A DNA stretch of 64,000 bases from contig NZ_WUMO01000001.1 of assembly GCF_009826975.1 (NCBI RefSeq), forward strand, positions 930,001-994,000, in the 5' to 3' direction. How positions within the stretch are numbered: position 1 is the first letter of the stretch; the number at the start of each line of letters is the position of its first letter. Below are positions 9,288 to 18,564 of the stretch, in pieces. The position numbers and the translations under genes are program-made. The notes under the pieces were generated by a model that was not told the origin of the DNA, searched no databases, and saw nothing but the letters and a program-made list of their open reading frames with translations. This DNA comes from Flavobacterium sp. HBTb2-11-1 (lineage in GTDB: Bacteria; Bacteroidota; Bacteroidia; Flavobacteriales; Flavobacteriaceae).

Positions 9288-10250
9288 CTACTTAATAATC
9301 CCAATCGATCGAGAATGCTCAATCGCTTTGCTGCTTTCTTTAAAATAGCATACAGAAACATTTAAGCTTTCTAAATTCTTCAGGATTTTTTTTACTTCTT
9401 TTTTTTGAGATTTTCCAGTCTGCCTTATATAAACGGCTATAACTGTAACTGGAAATATTTTGCAGATTCTTTCGTAGAGTTTTGGGTCATGCTGAGAGTC
9501 ATCACCCATTAAAACATATTTAAGCGTTGGGTAGAACTCGACAACATGCTTGATTTTTTCAAATTTATGATCGTGATTTCCTCTTCCGCTCATGAAGAAA
9601 TCGGTAATGCCTCGCTTAATATCTTTTAGCAAAAAAACGGCTTTTGGCAGTTTATTAATTCTGGTAAATTTGGCAATAAATCTGTATAAATTCCATTCGC
9701 TGCTGGAGACGTAGAAAAATGCATTGCCTTCTTCCGGATTGTTTCTTCCTGCTTGGCTCAAAGCCTGATAATGCGCTACAACATCATTGAAGACTTTACG
9801 GTCATTAACGTTTTTGAATAATAATATGTAAATTTTTCGAAAGATATTATTCGTATGCGAAATCAGAAAAGTGTCATCTATGTCTGATATGATTCCGAGT
9901 TTTCCTTTATGAGGTCGTATAAAACTGCCTTTGCAAGTTTTGGTTTCATTTCGATATTTTAAGCTGACCTCATAAGTCATCCATCCAAAATGAGTTTCTT
10001 TTTCCAATGGAATGCAGAACTTGAAGTAGCCATCATCTAATGTCTTGGTGTGAATGACTTCGTTATTGTAGTGAAGGTAAACATCAAAATTTTTAATGGT
10101 TTTTATTCTGAACAATTTAAGGATAGAAGTGGCATTTTTTAATTTCCTCTTCTCAAAGTTGTAATTCTGTTCTCTTTTTAAAACGTGCCCCATTACAATT
10201 AACTCTTGTTCATTTGCATAACCTCGATATAATTGTAGAATTGGTTTCAT
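9288..10250 (-). CDS. App1-family phosphatase-domain protein (DUF2183)
   Basis: The 320-residue protein has a beta-rich N-terminal half (about 1-130). The catalytic App1/DUF2183 domain follows with GIISDIDDTFLISHT (HAD-type DxDxT), FFYVSSSEWNLY, a lysine in LLKDIKRG, and MGDDSQHDPKLYE. The family includes phosphatidate phosphatases and belongs to the HAD superfamily; the substrate here is inferred. There is no signal peptide. It is divergent from the lipid-kinase-like gene at 10312, which may mean the two act on related lipids. Confidence 0.85.
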   Translation of the reverse strand: MKPILQLYRGYANEQELIVMGHVLKREQNYNFEKRKLKNATSILKLFRIKTIKNFDVYLHYNNEVIHTKTLDDGYFKFCIPLEKETHFGWMTYEVSLKYRNETKTCKGSFIRPHKGKLGIISDIDDTFLISHTNNIFRKIYILLFKNVNDRKVFNDVVAHYQALSQAGRNNPEEGNAFFYVSSSEWNLYRFIAKFTRINKLPKAVFLLKDIKRGITDFFMSGRGNHDHKFEKIKHVVEFYPTLKYVLMGDDSQHDPKLYERICKIFPVTVIAVYIRQTGKSQKKEVKKILKNLESLNVSVCYFKESSKAIEHSRSIGIIK

Positions 10251-10311
10251 TAATTATGTATATTTATGTAACTGTAATTTACTTAATTTAATTGGTTTTA
10301 AAAATAAAATT

Positions 10312-11181
10312 TTGAAAAAGAATATTCTGTTTGTTGTAAATCCGATTTCTGGAGACTTAGATAAATCTGATTTGATTGATGCTGTAGAAGAGTTTGCGGC
10401 AACGAATCATTTTAATTTAAAGGTGTATGAAACGACTGGAAAAAATGATTTAAAAGCAATACAATCTTTATATGATGAATTTCAACCAGAACGAATTATT
10501 GTTGCTGGAGGAGATGGTACCATAAAAATGGTGGCCGAAGCAATGGAAGAGCAAGATGTTATCATCGGAATTTTGCCAGCAGGTTCTGCAAACGGACTTT
10601 CTGTAGACTTGAATCTTCCGGATGGAATAGAGGAGAACCTTAAAATAGCGTTTTTACACCATTATATCGAAATGGATATGATTTGCATCAACGGCAAAAA
10701 AAGCATTCATCTGAGTGATCTCGGTTTAAATGCCAATCTGGTGAAAAACTATGAACAAAGCGATGTTCGTGGATTTTGGGGATATGCACTTCAAGCTTTC
10801 ACAACCCTAAAAGAGTCAGAAGAGCCATTTGTGGCAACAATTTCAGCAAATAACAAAACGGTGAAGCATGTTGCAAGAATGATTGTAATTGCCAATTCTC
10901 AGAAATATGGAACAGGCGTAATTATTAATCCAAATGGGGCTATGAATGATGGCAAGTTTGAGCTTGTCATTCTAAAAAGTCTCGATTTGCTTTTAATTGG
11001 AAAAATAATTACAGGAAATATGCCAATAGACTCTGATGATATTGTGATTATTTCGACGGATAAAGCCGAAATAAAAACCGATTATCCCGTTAATTTTCAG
11101 ATTGATGGAGAATATTGCGGAGCACAAACCTCATTGCAAATTGATATTCTGCATAAGCAGATGAAAATTGCGGTTCCGTAG
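10312..11181 (+). CDS. Diacylglycerol/lipid kinase family protein
   Basis: The 289-residue protein starts with FVVNPISG and carries the catalytic glycine-rich motif IIVAGGDGTIKMVAEAM, then GILPAGSANGLSVDL. These are the DAGK/YegS kinase signatures for nucleotide and lipid head-group binding. The C-terminal half is the beta-sandwich with a typical QIDGEYCG. The start is TTG at 10312, because no ATG lies before the conserved KKNILFVVNP. It is 61 bases from the divergent App1-type gene, and its stop is 3 bases from the end of the convergent gene at 11185. Confidence 0.88.
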   Translation: MKKNILFVVNPISGDLDKSDLIDAVEEFAATNHFNLKVYETTGKNDLKAIQSLYDEFQPERIIVAGGDGTIKMVAEAMEEQDVIIGILPAGSANGLSVDLNLPDGIEENLKIAFLHHYIEMDMICINGKKSIHLSDLGLNANLVKNYEQSDVRGFWGYALQAFTTLKESEEPFVATISANNKTVKHVARMIVIANSQKYGTGVIINPNGAMNDGKFELVILKSLDLLLIGKIITGNMPIDSDDIVIISTDKAEIKTDYPVNFQIDGEYCGAQTSLQIDILHKQMKIAVP

Positions 11182-11184
11182 GTT

Positions 11185-12330
11185 TTATTTAAACGGATTA
11201 CGTTCCTGCCATTCTGTTTTGGGTTCCAGATAACTGAAAAACCTTGAAATGTTATGATTGATTAAGGCGTTGCTATGCGTAATTAAGCCATACATTTTTA
11301 CAGGTTTTGCTCCAACAGAACTTTTGATTTCAAGTGCAGTTCTGGCGAAAACAATTTTACGAAAACCTTTTTTGATAGAATACCCAATCATATCGTAAAG
11401 CATGTTTAAGTACAGCATTTTTTCGCGTTGCAAACTTTCGTCATAACCGAGAAAATATGTATCCATGATGTCACCGTTTTTGATTAAAGTATTAAAGCCA
11501 ATCAATTTTTCATCCAAGAAATATCCATATAGAAGGAAGTTTTCTCCCATGATTTCTTTAAAAAAGCTAAAATGATTGCGAGCTAGAAAAAAAGTGTTGA
11601 AAGGAGCATTTTTGGCAACATGAAAATACAAATCGTAAATAACATCTTCATATTGTTTAATATCAGAAAGTGACATTTGCTGTTTTACAATTCCTTCCGA
11701 TTTTTTTCGTGCGCGTTTGTATTGATCGCGATATTTTTTGGATAAAGCGTCAATATAATCTTGTTCAGTCTTCCAGTTTTCATTGATTTCAAAAATCATA
11801 TTCGGTTGCGTGGAAAACGTATAATTGTTTTTGAATTCAGTCTGAAGCGGTTCAATTTCTTTTGCCGTAAAATCTTTTATGCTGGTGATGTGTACTTTTT
11901 TTCCGCTTTCTTTTAAATCTTTTTTAAGCTGATTAATCGCTTTATGAAGTGTTTTAATGGCTTTTGATTCTTTGACGCTTTTGTCAAAAACAAAGGCATT
12001 TTGTCCCGTAAGCATATTATTGCCAACGAATAAAACGTGAGAAGCAAAATTTTTTAAGGCAAAATTGCGTACCGAAGTCTTTAAGCATTTATCGCGTTCT
12101 CCAAAAGATTCAAGTTTTTCTGCAAATAAGAACTGTGTTAATGCAATTCCGATTAGTTTTTTCTCTTCAAAAAGACCAATAAAATGACAAGTCATATTTA
12201 CTGGACAAGAATTTTCCAGCACTTCGAGATATTCTCGTGTCAAAAAAATATTATTTGCTGCGAGCGAGTTCCATTCTAAAGGCAGTAACGATGCGCTTTT
12301 GTAAATCTGGAAAGAATATGTTGTATTCAA
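11185..12330 (-). CDS. GNAT/FemAB-like acyltransferase (peptidogalycan type)
   Basis: This is a 381-residue soluble protein. The pattern is a double GNAT fold of the Acetyltransf_6/peptidogalycan type: YIDALSKKYRDQYKRARKK near residue 200, then GYFLDEKLIGFNTLI and DTYFLGYD, then YSIKKGFRKIVFARTALEIK near the end. Related proteins join amino acids or acyl groups to cell-envelope precursors, but the substrate is unknown here. The coding end lies 3 bases from that of the lipid kinase gene. Confidence 0.7.
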   Translation of the reverse strand: MNTTYSFQIYKSASLLPLEWNSLAANNIFLTREYLEVLENSCPVNMTCHFIGLFEEKKLIGIALTQFLFAEKLESFGERDKCLKTSVRNFALKNFASHVLFVGNNMLTGQNAFVFDKSVKESKAIKTLHKAINQLKKDLKESGKKVHITSIKDFTAKEIEPLQTEFKNNYTFSTQPNMIFEINENWKTEQDYIDALSKKYRDQYKRARKKSEGIVKQQMSLSDIKQYEDVIYDLYFHVAKNAPFNTFFLARNHFSFFKEIMGENFLLYGYFLDEKLIGFNTLIKNGDIMDTYFLGYDESLQREKMLYLNMLYDMIGYSIKKGFRKIVFARTALEIKSSVGAKPVKMYGLITHSNALINHNISRFFSYLEPKTEWQERNPFK

Positions 12331-12400
12331 AAGAGTGAGCTAATTTCTTCAAAATTAGATAATATTTGTAATAACTAAACTGCTTTAAGTTATTATTAAG

Positions 12401-12433
12401 AAAACCCGTTTGAGAATTTTTCAAACGGGTTTT
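12401..12433 (-). terminator. Terminator hairpin after the DUF1761 gene
   Basis: The stem AAAACCCGTTTGA (12401-12413) pairs perfectly with TCAAACGGGTTTT (12421-12433) around a 7-base loop. It lies just past the 3' end of the minus-strand DUF1761 gene. T runs exist on both strands. Confidence 0.85.
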
Positions 12434-12445
12434 TTATAATTGATG

Positions 12446-12934
12446 TTAGGCAAATCCGCAGATGATTCCGCCCATAAGGGTTAAGGTAAGAATCCAATAT
12501 CCGCTGTGGATAAAAATATATTTCCAAGATTTTCTTTCAAACAAGCCATTGATTCCGATTAACGGAAACGCAAAAAATAATCCTGACATAAAACCGTGAA
12601 GCGCACCATGTTTAAAAGTTCTGTATGCCATTCCATAATCTGCCATAAATGCGGCAAATGAAGGTTTTGCGCTATCAATCAACGGTGGTCCACCAACCAT
12701 TCCGACTGCGCCAGACTGATGGATGGTCAGCGACATTAAAGTCATGGTAATCATTAATGAGAAAATATACGTAAGTCCGAAGATTTTAAGCATATTTCCT
12801 TTTCTTAGCTCTTCTTGAGTAAAATTATTTTCCTTCATCCAGATAGTTCCGAATACTTTTGGGCTGTACCAGATAAAACCGGTTACGAGTGTGACGATGG
12901 CTGCTATAAACAAAGCAACGAAGTTAATTTGCAT
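12446..12934 (-). CDS. DUF1761 membrane protein
   Basis: The 162-residue protein has four hydrophobic helices (about 5-25, 48-68, 108-128 and 140-160). Between them are the family signature FIWYSPKVFGTIWMKE and a HGALHGFMSGLFFAFPLIGI segment. This matches DUF1761, which has no known function. The gene stands alone, with a terminator on its 3' side. Confidence 0.85.
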   Translation of the reverse strand: MQINFVALFIAAIVTLVTGFIWYSPKVFGTIWMKENNFTQEELRKGNMLKIFGLTYIFSLMITMTLMSLTIHQSGAVGMVGGPPLIDSAKPSFAAFMADYGMAYRTFKHGALHGFMSGLFFAFPLIGINGLFERKSWKYIFIHSGYWILTLTLMGGIICGFA

Positions 12935-13043
12935 GATATGAGGTTTTTAGAATTAGTTAGTCAAATGTAATCAAAAAAAATGCAGGTTTTAGAAAATAAT
13001 TAAAAGTAATATAAGTCTTACGAATAAAATTTTTTTCAACAGT

Positions 13044-13072
13044 TTGTCGATATTTAGTGTATTATAGCTTTG
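13044..13072 (+). promoter_or_regulatory. Bacteroidota-type promoter for the LRR gene
   Basis: TTG (13044-13046) and TAGCTTTG (13065-13072) are 18 bases apart, matching the TTG/TAnnTTTG consensus of Flavobacterium housekeeping promoters. The boxes lie 42 bases before the ATG of the leucine-rich-repeat gene. Confidence 0.6.
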
Positions 13073-13114
13073 AATTGCATAATTTTACGGTAATAACAAA
13101 TCCCCAAATCTGTT

Positions 13115-13957
13115 ATGAAAATTTTAGTAACCCTTTCTTTATTATTTGCTTTTTCGCTAAACGTTTTGGCAGATACCGTTTCGGATAAAGAAAAGGAGGC
13201 GCTTATAAAATTGTATCATGCAACAAATGGTTTGCAATGGAAAAACAAATGGGACTTAAGTCTGTCTGTTTGTACCTGGTACGGTGTTAAAGCAGAAAAC
13301 GGAAAAGTTGTGGCGCTGAATCTGGCAGATAATAATCTGCAGGGAGAATTGCCTGAAGCTATTTACGATCTTACAAATTTAGAATCGCTGAATCTGGAAA
13401 AGAATAAAATTGAAGGAAGTTTGTCTTCGTCAATTTTTAATTTGAAGGAATTAGAATTGCTCAATATTGGTGAGAATAGATTATCTGGCGTAATTCCGTC
13501 TTCCATTTGCCAATTGGTAAAATTGAAAGATTTAGAGCTTTATATGAATAATATTTCAGGAGAGCTTCCGTCAGAAATTGGAAAGTTAAATCAGTTGGAA
13601 ATTTTAGCTGTTTTTAATAACGAAATTAATGGAAAACTGCCTGTTTCGATTTATAAAATTTCAGGACTAAAAGTATTGCTGCTGAATAATAATAAATTGT
13701 CAGGAAATTTGACAAATGAAATTATTAATTGGAATGTATTGCAAAATTTTAGTTTATTTGACAATGATTTTACAGGCACAATTCCGCAAGAAATTGAAAA
13801 GCTTAGCAAGTTGCAAGAATTGAATCTTTCGTACAATAAATTTACAGGCGAAGTTTCAAAGAAGACAGCATTATTAGATGCTTTAAATATGACCATGATG
13901 GACGAAAATGGAAATCCGTTTTTATTAGAAATAAACCAAGAAAATAAATTACAATAG
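13115..13957 (+). CDS. Exported leucine-rich-repeat protein
   Basis: The 280-residue protein has a signal peptide (MKILVTLSLLFAFSLNVLA). A capping region with WKNKWDLSLSVCTWYGV resembles the cap of plant-type LRR proteins. About seven repeats of 23-24 residues follow, of the form LxxLxLxxNxLSGxIPxxI. It probably mediates protein binding at the cell surface or in the periplasm. No T9SS C-terminal sorting domain is visible. Confidence 0.85.
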   Translation: MKILVTLSLLFAFSLNVLADTVSDKEKEALIKLYHATNGLQWKNKWDLSLSVCTWYGVKAENGKVVALNLADNNLQGELPEAIYDLTNLESLNLEKNKIEGSLSSSIFNLKELELLNIGENRLSGVIPSSICQLVKLKDLELYMNNISGELPSEIGKLNQLEILAVFNNEINGKLPVSIYKISGLKVLLLNNNKLSGNLTNEIINWNVLQNFSLFDNDFTGTIPQEIEKLSKLQELNLSYNKFTGEVSKKTALLDALNMTMMDENGNPFLLEINQENKLQ

Positions 13958-14218
13958 TTTACCCAAAAATTAATCGATGCTTATGAATGAATTTTACACT
14001 CGTTAAACAAGTTGATTAAATATATTTAGTTAATTGCCAAAACCGTAACTTGTTACGGTTTTATGGTTTCTAGAGGTTTCATTATCGAAAAATATAACAT
14101 TTAATTTAGAATTGAATTTTTTAAGTTTGTCTAAAATTTTATAATTTTAATAAAAGTATCTAGAGAACCAAAAACCGATTAATCAGCGGTATTACTAATC
14201 ACTTAATAAGAAGAAATC

Positions 14219-14524
14219 ATGACATTGCAATATCAGGGAGAACAATACGGAAAACCAACAACTTTTACACTTAGAATTATTGGTAACAACTTATCAAAAA
14301 GTAGTTCAAACTACCAGATTGATCTTTTGGTAGGCGACAAAAAACTGCCAACTTTTACAAGTGAAATTCACCAGAGTCTTTCTAATTGTCTGAAAGAAAT
14401 TTATTTGTTTAGAAAACATAACGGAATCACGTTCAATGAATCATCAGAGAAAATAGTTTCGCTTTATGTTCCTTATGATAAAGTTTTGTATAACTACAAT
14501 AAATATGCTTTGTTTAGAGCATAA
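14219..14524 (+). CDS. Small hypothetical protein
   Basis: I do not recognise this 101-residue protein. It is beta-rich, has no signal peptide or membrane helix, and begins MTLQYQGEQYGKPTTFTLRI. It contains a basic/aromatic end (YDKVLYNYNKYALFRA). It is a single gene followed by a strong terminator 20 bases after the stop. The clean start, codon use and terminator support a real gene. Confidence 0.65.
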   Translation: MTLQYQGEQYGKPTTFTLRIIGNNLSKSSSNYQIDLLVGDKKLPTFTSEIHQSLSNCLKEIYLFRKHNGITFNESSEKIVSLYVPYDKVLYNYNKYALFRA

Positions 14525-14543
14525 ATTTTTCTCAAAAGAGCAT

Positions 14544-14578
14544 AAAAAGACCATTTGAAAAAATGGTCTTTTTTTTTT
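14544..14578 (+). terminator. Rho-independent terminator
   Basis: AAAAAGACCATTT (14544-14556) pairs with AAATGGTCTTTTT (14561-14573) around a GAAA tetraloop, followed by more T. Confidence 0.92.
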
Positions 14579-14594
14579 GAAAAGCGAGAAGCTA

Positions 14595-15794
14595 TTATCT
14601 AATTATCTTGATAAAAGCACTGTATGGGTTGTCTGTAAGAGAAGTGCGCATATAATATACGTTTTCATCTTTTTCTTTTAAATCGAATTGAATTAAGCCA
14701 GCATCGCAGTAATAGTAAAGCAAGTTGTCATCGGCAGGAAACTCAATGTTTGAAATAGGCAAAGTGGTTAGTTTTTCTTCAAAAGCTATTTCGCCGTTTG
14801 ATAAATCTAATTCAAAAAGTTTCTTGTTACGGGTATACCCCCAAAGATTATCAACCTCTTTAACGATGTATTGGACATTATCTCCTTTAAAATCTGTTTT
14901 CCAAAGCTGCGTTCCTGTTTTAGAATCAACAGCATAAATAGATGAAACTTCTGAACCTTGTGCCGCAAAATATAGTTTTTTGTCGTGGCAAACTATACGC
15001 TCCTTCACATTGTTTTGGTTTTCGTCTATTTTAAATTGCCATAAAACATCTAAACTGTTTGGTTTTAATGCGTATAACCAATTTTTATCGCCAGCAATAA
15101 AAACACTTTCGCCATCTGTAACCGGTTTTCCAGTCATGTTTTCATCAAAGCTTTTTTGGTAAAGCAATTTTCCTGTATTAGCTTCGAAGCAATACACATT
15201 GTTTGCGCTTTGAGTATAAATCTTATTATCAAAAAATAATGGCTCAATATCGTTGTTTGGCGTGTCTAATTTGTAGTTCCAAGCCAGGCTTCCGTCCTTT
15301 AGATCCAAAGCATACAAATTACTGCTCTGATTTTGGTTTTGAGCTGTAATAAATAGTTTTCCGTTGGCTATAATTGGAGTCTGATCTTTCAAAACAATCT
15401 GGTCAGTGATGTTTCCTAATCTAGATTTCCAAAAAATAGTTCCAGTTCCGTTATCTACGGCATAAATTTCACCATTAACAAACGGAATGTATACAACACC
15501 GTCCTGAAGCGTTATTTTGTTGGCGCACATTTCTGAAGGAGCATCCGAAGCTTTTACAGTCCAAACAATACTTTCTACCTCTAGATCCCAAGAAAAAAGA
15601 GAGCCGTCGTAGTCGTAAATTAAAAGCGAAGTGTCGTCTAGAGAGATTTTTTTAAGCGGTTTTAAAGACTTATTTGTGACAGCTTCTTCTGCGGGTAACT
15701 TACTGTTAGTATAATTAGTTTTGCTGTCGGGCGCTTGTCCAAACATATTTGCAGAGGCGAATACAAATAAAAGGACGATTAATTTGTGTTTCAT
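14595..15794 (-). CDS. Exported PQQ-like beta-propeller protein
   Basis: The 399-residue protein has a signal peptide (MKHKLIVLLFVFASANMFGQ) followed by repeated propeller blades. Their motifs include YAVDNGTGTIFWKSRLG, YALDLKDGSLAWNYKL, CFEANTGKLLYQKSF and YAVDSKTGTQLWKTDF. The A/xDxxTGxxxW pattern is that of PQQ-binding-like/BamB-like propellers. No cofactor residues can be assigned. It is probably a periplasmic scaffold, and its partner cannot be told from the neighbours. Confidence 0.85.
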   Translation of the reverse strand: MKHKLIVLLFVFASANMFGQAPDSKTNYTNSKLPAEEAVTNKSLKPLKKISLDDTSLLIYDYDGSLFSWDLEVESIVWTVKASDAPSEMCANKITLQDGVVYIPFVNGEIYAVDNGTGTIFWKSRLGNITDQIVLKDQTPIIANGKLFITAQNQNQSSNLYALDLKDGSLAWNYKLDTPNNDIEPLFFDNKIYTQSANNVYCFEANTGKLLYQKSFDENMTGKPVTDGESVFIAGDKNWLYALKPNSLDVLWQFKIDENQNNVKERIVCHDKKLYFAAQGSEVSSIYAVDSKTGTQLWKTDFKGDNVQYIVKEVDNLWGYTRNKKLFELDLSNGEIAFEEKLTTLPISNIEFPADDNLLYYYCDAGLIQFDLKEKDENVYYMRTSLTDNPYSAFIKIIR

Positions 15795-15860
15795 TTAAGA
15801 TTTGGGGTTGAATTTTTGATTGTCTTCTTTTAAAACATTTAACGGAGTAAATATAAACAA

Positions 15861-15890
15861 AAAAAGCTCCAGATTTCTCTAGAGCTTTTT
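15861..15890 (-). terminator. Terminator of tRNA-Glu
   Basis: AAAAAGCTCCAGA (15861-15873) pairs with TCTAGAGCTTTTT (15878-15890) around TTTC with one mismatch. On the minus strand a T run follows directly, so it ends the tRNA transcript. It belongs to a family of look-alike hairpins in this window. Confidence 0.85.
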
Positions 15891-15901
15891 GTCTTAGTAA
15901 G

Positions 15902-15973
15902 TAGTCCGTGGGGGAATCGAACCCCCCTTACCAGGATGAAAACCTGGCGTCCTAACCGATAGACGAACGGACC
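15902..15973 (-). tRNA. tRNA-Glu (anticodon TTC)
   Basis: Read on the minus strand, the acceptor GGTCCGT pairs with ACGGACT with a G-U first pair. The anticodon arm is CCAGG-TTTTCAT-CCTGG with anticodon TTC, and the T arm contains GGTTCGATTCC. The gene is 72 bases long, and CCA is not encoded. Confidence 0.95.
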
Positions 15974-16363
15974 TGCTTTGCTATTGCGGGTGCAAAAGTG
16001 CAACTATTTTTGGATTGTGCAAAGCTTTTTTGAAAAAACTTTTTGAATGATTTTATTAAATGACCCTCTTTTGTCGATTTTTAGTAGCGGATAAATGAAG
16101 TTAATGTTTGTGTATTGGTTTGATTAGTAATTTGTTGTTTTGGTAATAGGAGGTGAGTTATTGTTTCTTTTTGATGTGAAAATAATTTTAAAAAATATTT
16201 AAAAAAATCCAGTTTTAAAGGAATATTCTTAGGTTTTTTAAAGAAGAAATGTAAATGAAAAAGCTCCAGTCATATTTGACTGGACAAATACGTTCCTCAT
16301 TTTCTCTTTGCATCTTTATAAATTTGTTTGATTCTAAAATAGGATTAAGAGTCAATAATGTAA
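15974..16363. other. 390-bp AT-rich intergenic region
   Basis: This holds the upstream region of tRNA-Glu and the leader of the small ORF at 16364. One clear hairpin is TCCAGTCA/TGACTGGA with a TATT loop at 16265-16284, without a strong T run. A TAAATTTG box near 16319 resembles a -7 element. I see no other gene. Confidence 0.4.
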
Positions 16364-16552
16364 ATGCAAATAATTAAAAGAAGGATTATGAGAAGTATCA
16401 ATATCATGAAAGATGATTTTGAAAAAAATGAAATGGAGATAATCCTTTTGCTGGAAATAGCTTTGCAGTTGCTTCCTATTGACGAAATGGAATTGCTAGA
16501 TCAAATTTTTGGTACTATTTCTGAAATAAGAAAAACTTCAAATGAGGAGTGA
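16364..16552 (+). CDS. Truncated member of a small acidic protein family
   Basis: This ORF encodes 62 residues; an inner ATG at 16388 is an equally good start. The core LLEIALQLLPIDEMELLDQI matches the C-terminal halves of three full-length small proteins in this window (34309, 34677 and 56715). The N-terminal half of about 60 residues shared by those three is missing and is not found upstream in any frame. It may be a decayed copy or a minimal form. A terminator follows 12 bases after the stop. Confidence 0.55.
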   Translation: MQIIKRRIMRSINIMKDDFEKNEMEIILLLEIALQLLPIDEMELLDQIFGTISEIRKTSNEE

Positions 16553-16563
16553 AATTATAAAAA

Positions 16564-16593
16564 ATAAAGCTTCAGATTTCTCTGAAGCTTTAT
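16564..16593. terminator. Bidirectional terminator between convergent genes
   Basis: ATAAAGCTTCAGA (16564-16576) pairs perfectly with TCTGAAGCTTTAT (16581-16593) around TTTC, between the convergent genes at 16552 and 16600. Confidence 0.8.
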
Positions 16594-16599
16594 CATAAA

Positions 16600-17115
16600 T
16601 TATCTTTCTATCTTAAAATAAGCCAGTTCTTCTTGGTTTCTCATTAAATTGCTCAAACGTTTAAATCCCACTTTTTGCAGCACATTTTTAGATCCTGTAT
16701 TGTCAAGATCGGTTATAGCTACAACTTCTTTGGTATCTGTATTTGCAAAACTATACTCCGTAAGAGCCTTGCACACTTCTGTAGCAATGCCTTTTTCCCA
16801 ATAGTTTCTGCCAAGTACATATCCGATTTCTATTTGGTTGGAGTCGTGAAAAAAAATACGGGCAACACACATTCCTATAAAATCATTATCTACAGCGTTA
16901 AATATGGCCCATCTGCTAAGATTTTTCTTTTTGTAATTCTCAAGCAATTCGTTAAACATTTCGACATATCGTTCAGGCGAAGTTTCAGGAAGATATTGGG
17001 TAACCTGTTCGTCTTTAAAAAGGTCTAAGAATGTCTGCTTCTCTTGAGGTAAAAATTCGCGAATAATTATTTTTGGACTTTGATAGATGGTGCGCATTGA
17101 TTTAGGATTTTTCAT
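16600..17115 (-). CDS. GNAT N-acetyltransferase (RimJ/RimL-like)
   Basis: This is a 171-residue soluble protein. The GNAT pattern includes an N-terminal strand IIIREFLPQEKQTFLDLF and the acetyl-CoA-binding region IEIGYVLGRNYWEKGIATEV, in which the usual Q/RxxGxG/A loop is degenerate. An end motif NTGSKNVLQKVGFKR, typical of the RimJ/RimL class, follows. The substrate is unknown and may be a protein N-terminus or a small molecule. Confidence 0.85.
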   Translation of the reverse strand: MKNPKSMRTIYQSPKIIIREFLPQEKQTFLDLFKDEQVTQYLPETSPERYVEMFNELLENYKKKNLSRWAIFNAVDNDFIGMCVARIFFHDSNQIEIGYVLGRNYWEKGIATEVCKALTEYSFANTDTKEVVAITDLDNTGSKNVLQKVGFKRLSNLMRNQEELAYFKIER

Positions 17116-17248
17116 TGTAAATATATCGAATTTAGAGAAATAAATAAGGTAAACTTACTGCTCGTGAATATGCAATTATAAAAAGTCTTTATTTTGTTTA
17201 TCTAGTTTATAATGAATAAATTAGGTGTTTGAAATGAATGTTTTAAAA

Positions 17249-18049
17249 ATGACGAAAACAAAAGAAGAGATAGTTTGGATAACTGGCGCTTCATCTGGCA
17301 TTGGAAAAGCGATGGCAATTGAGTGGGCAAGATTAGGATATAAAGTAGTGCTTTCTTCCAGACGCAAAGAGCTATTGGGTAAACTTGCTGACATAATAAG
17401 AGATTCAGGTGGAGAAGCGTTGGTAATTCCGTGTGATATAATGGACGAGACCTCTATCGAAAACGCTGTTCAACAAATTATTAAAGATTGGGGGCGCTTG
17501 GATATAGTTATTGCCAATGCTGGTTTTGGCGTTTTTGGCAGTATTGAAAACCTTACAGCCAAAGATTGGAATAGGCAATTGCAAGGCAATGTTACGGGTT
17601 TAGCGCTAACGGTAAAATATGCATTGCCGCATTTAAAGAAAAGCAAAGGACGAATTGGTTTGGTTGGAAGCGTAGGAGCTTATCTTCCTAATCCTAATGT
17701 AGGTGCATACGGTGCTTCAAAAGCGGCTGTAAACTCTATTGGTCAGACTCTTCAGGTTGAATTAATGGGAAATGAGGTGAGTTGCACTACGATGCATCCT
17801 GGATTTGTGGTTTCTGAAATTGCACGAATTGACAATGACGGAATTTGGCATCCTGAAGCGACAGATTCGCGACCGTCACATTTAATGTGGCCTACAGATA
17901 AAGCGGCTAAAGTAATGATAAAAGCTATTTTGAAGCGAAAACGAAATTACGTTTTCACAGGTCATGGCAGACTAGCTGTGTGGCTGCAAAGATGGTTTCC
18001 TGCAGTGATGCGATCTATAATTTCAAAAGGCGCAAAACCAGATTCGTAA
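17249..18049 (+). CDS. Short-chain dehydrogenase/reductase
   Basis: The SDR signatures are WITGASSGIGKAMA (NAD(P)-binding), NAGFGVFG, a catalytic serine in LVGSVGAYLPNP, and the YGASK catalytic pair. A C-terminal hydrophobic/basic stretch (VWLQRWFPAVMRSIISKGAK) may touch the membrane. I chose ATG 17249 (266 residues) because the Rossmann strand follows directly; GTG 17225 and ATG 17234 are upstream in-frame alternatives. The substrate is unknown. Confidence 0.88.
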   Translation: MTKTKEEIVWITGASSGIGKAMAIEWARLGYKVVLSSRRKELLGKLADIIRDSGGEALVIPCDIMDETSIENAVQQIIKDWGRLDIVIANAGFGVFGSIENLTAKDWNRQLQGNVTGLALTVKYALPHLKKSKGRIGLVGSVGAYLPNPNVGAYGASKAAVNSIGQTLQVELMGNEVSCTTMHPGFVVSEIARIDNDGIWHPEATDSRPSHLMWPTDKAAKVMIKAILKRKRNYVFTGHGRLAVWLQRWFPAVMRSIISKGAKPDS

Positions 18050-18150
18050 TTCTGAAGCTTCTTTTTCAGAATTAAATCTATGTTAAAAGAGAAGTTTTAA
18101 ATCAATATTAATTTGAAATTTGTGAAATGTCTAACTAACAACGAGATATT

Positions 18151-18524
18151 ATGGAAGTACAGATTATAGAGCTAGAAAAAAATACTGGCACGGAGTTGAA
18201 AATAATGATTATGAAACGGTAAGAAATTTGACATTTTTTCCTTGCATAGTTGCTGGAAAAAATGGTATTCAGAGCATCAGCGAGACTGAGTTCAAAAATA
18301 TGTTCGACTCTGGACAAACCAATAAAATAAAAGTGCTGAACATCTATGATGTAAAAGAAAAGCTAATTGCCGAAAATACCGCCGTACTAGGATATCGTCT
18401 CGATTTTGATATAGCAGATGACACTCAAAAAGAACCTATAAAGTGTGTCTGCACTTCTACTTGGGTTAAAGAAAACAACAAATGGGCATGTGCGATGCAT
18501 ACGGAAACGGAATTGGAGAAATAA
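18151..18524 (+). pseudogene. SnoaL/DUF4440-like gene with a one-base frameshift
   Basis: From ATG 18151 the frame reads MEVQIIELEK and then hits a stop at 18220. If one A is added to the A7 run at 18176-18182, the reading continues as KKYWHGVENNDYETVRNLTF into the long frame that runs to the stop at 18524. The restored protein (about 124 residues) looks like a DUF4440/NTF2-fold protein. The downstream ORF alone would need an internal TTG at 18228. It could be a true mutation, a phase-variable tract or a homopolymer sequencing error. Confidence 0.7.
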
Positions 18525-18564
18525 TGGTATCTGAATATATCCTCTATCGATAGATAAAAGTATA

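Noticed and set aside
18228..18524. 98-residue ORF from TTG 18228 as an intact gene
   Set aside because: The upstream frame from ATG 18151 joins it after a one-base correction and restores a conserved N-terminus, so a frameshifted gene is the better reading.
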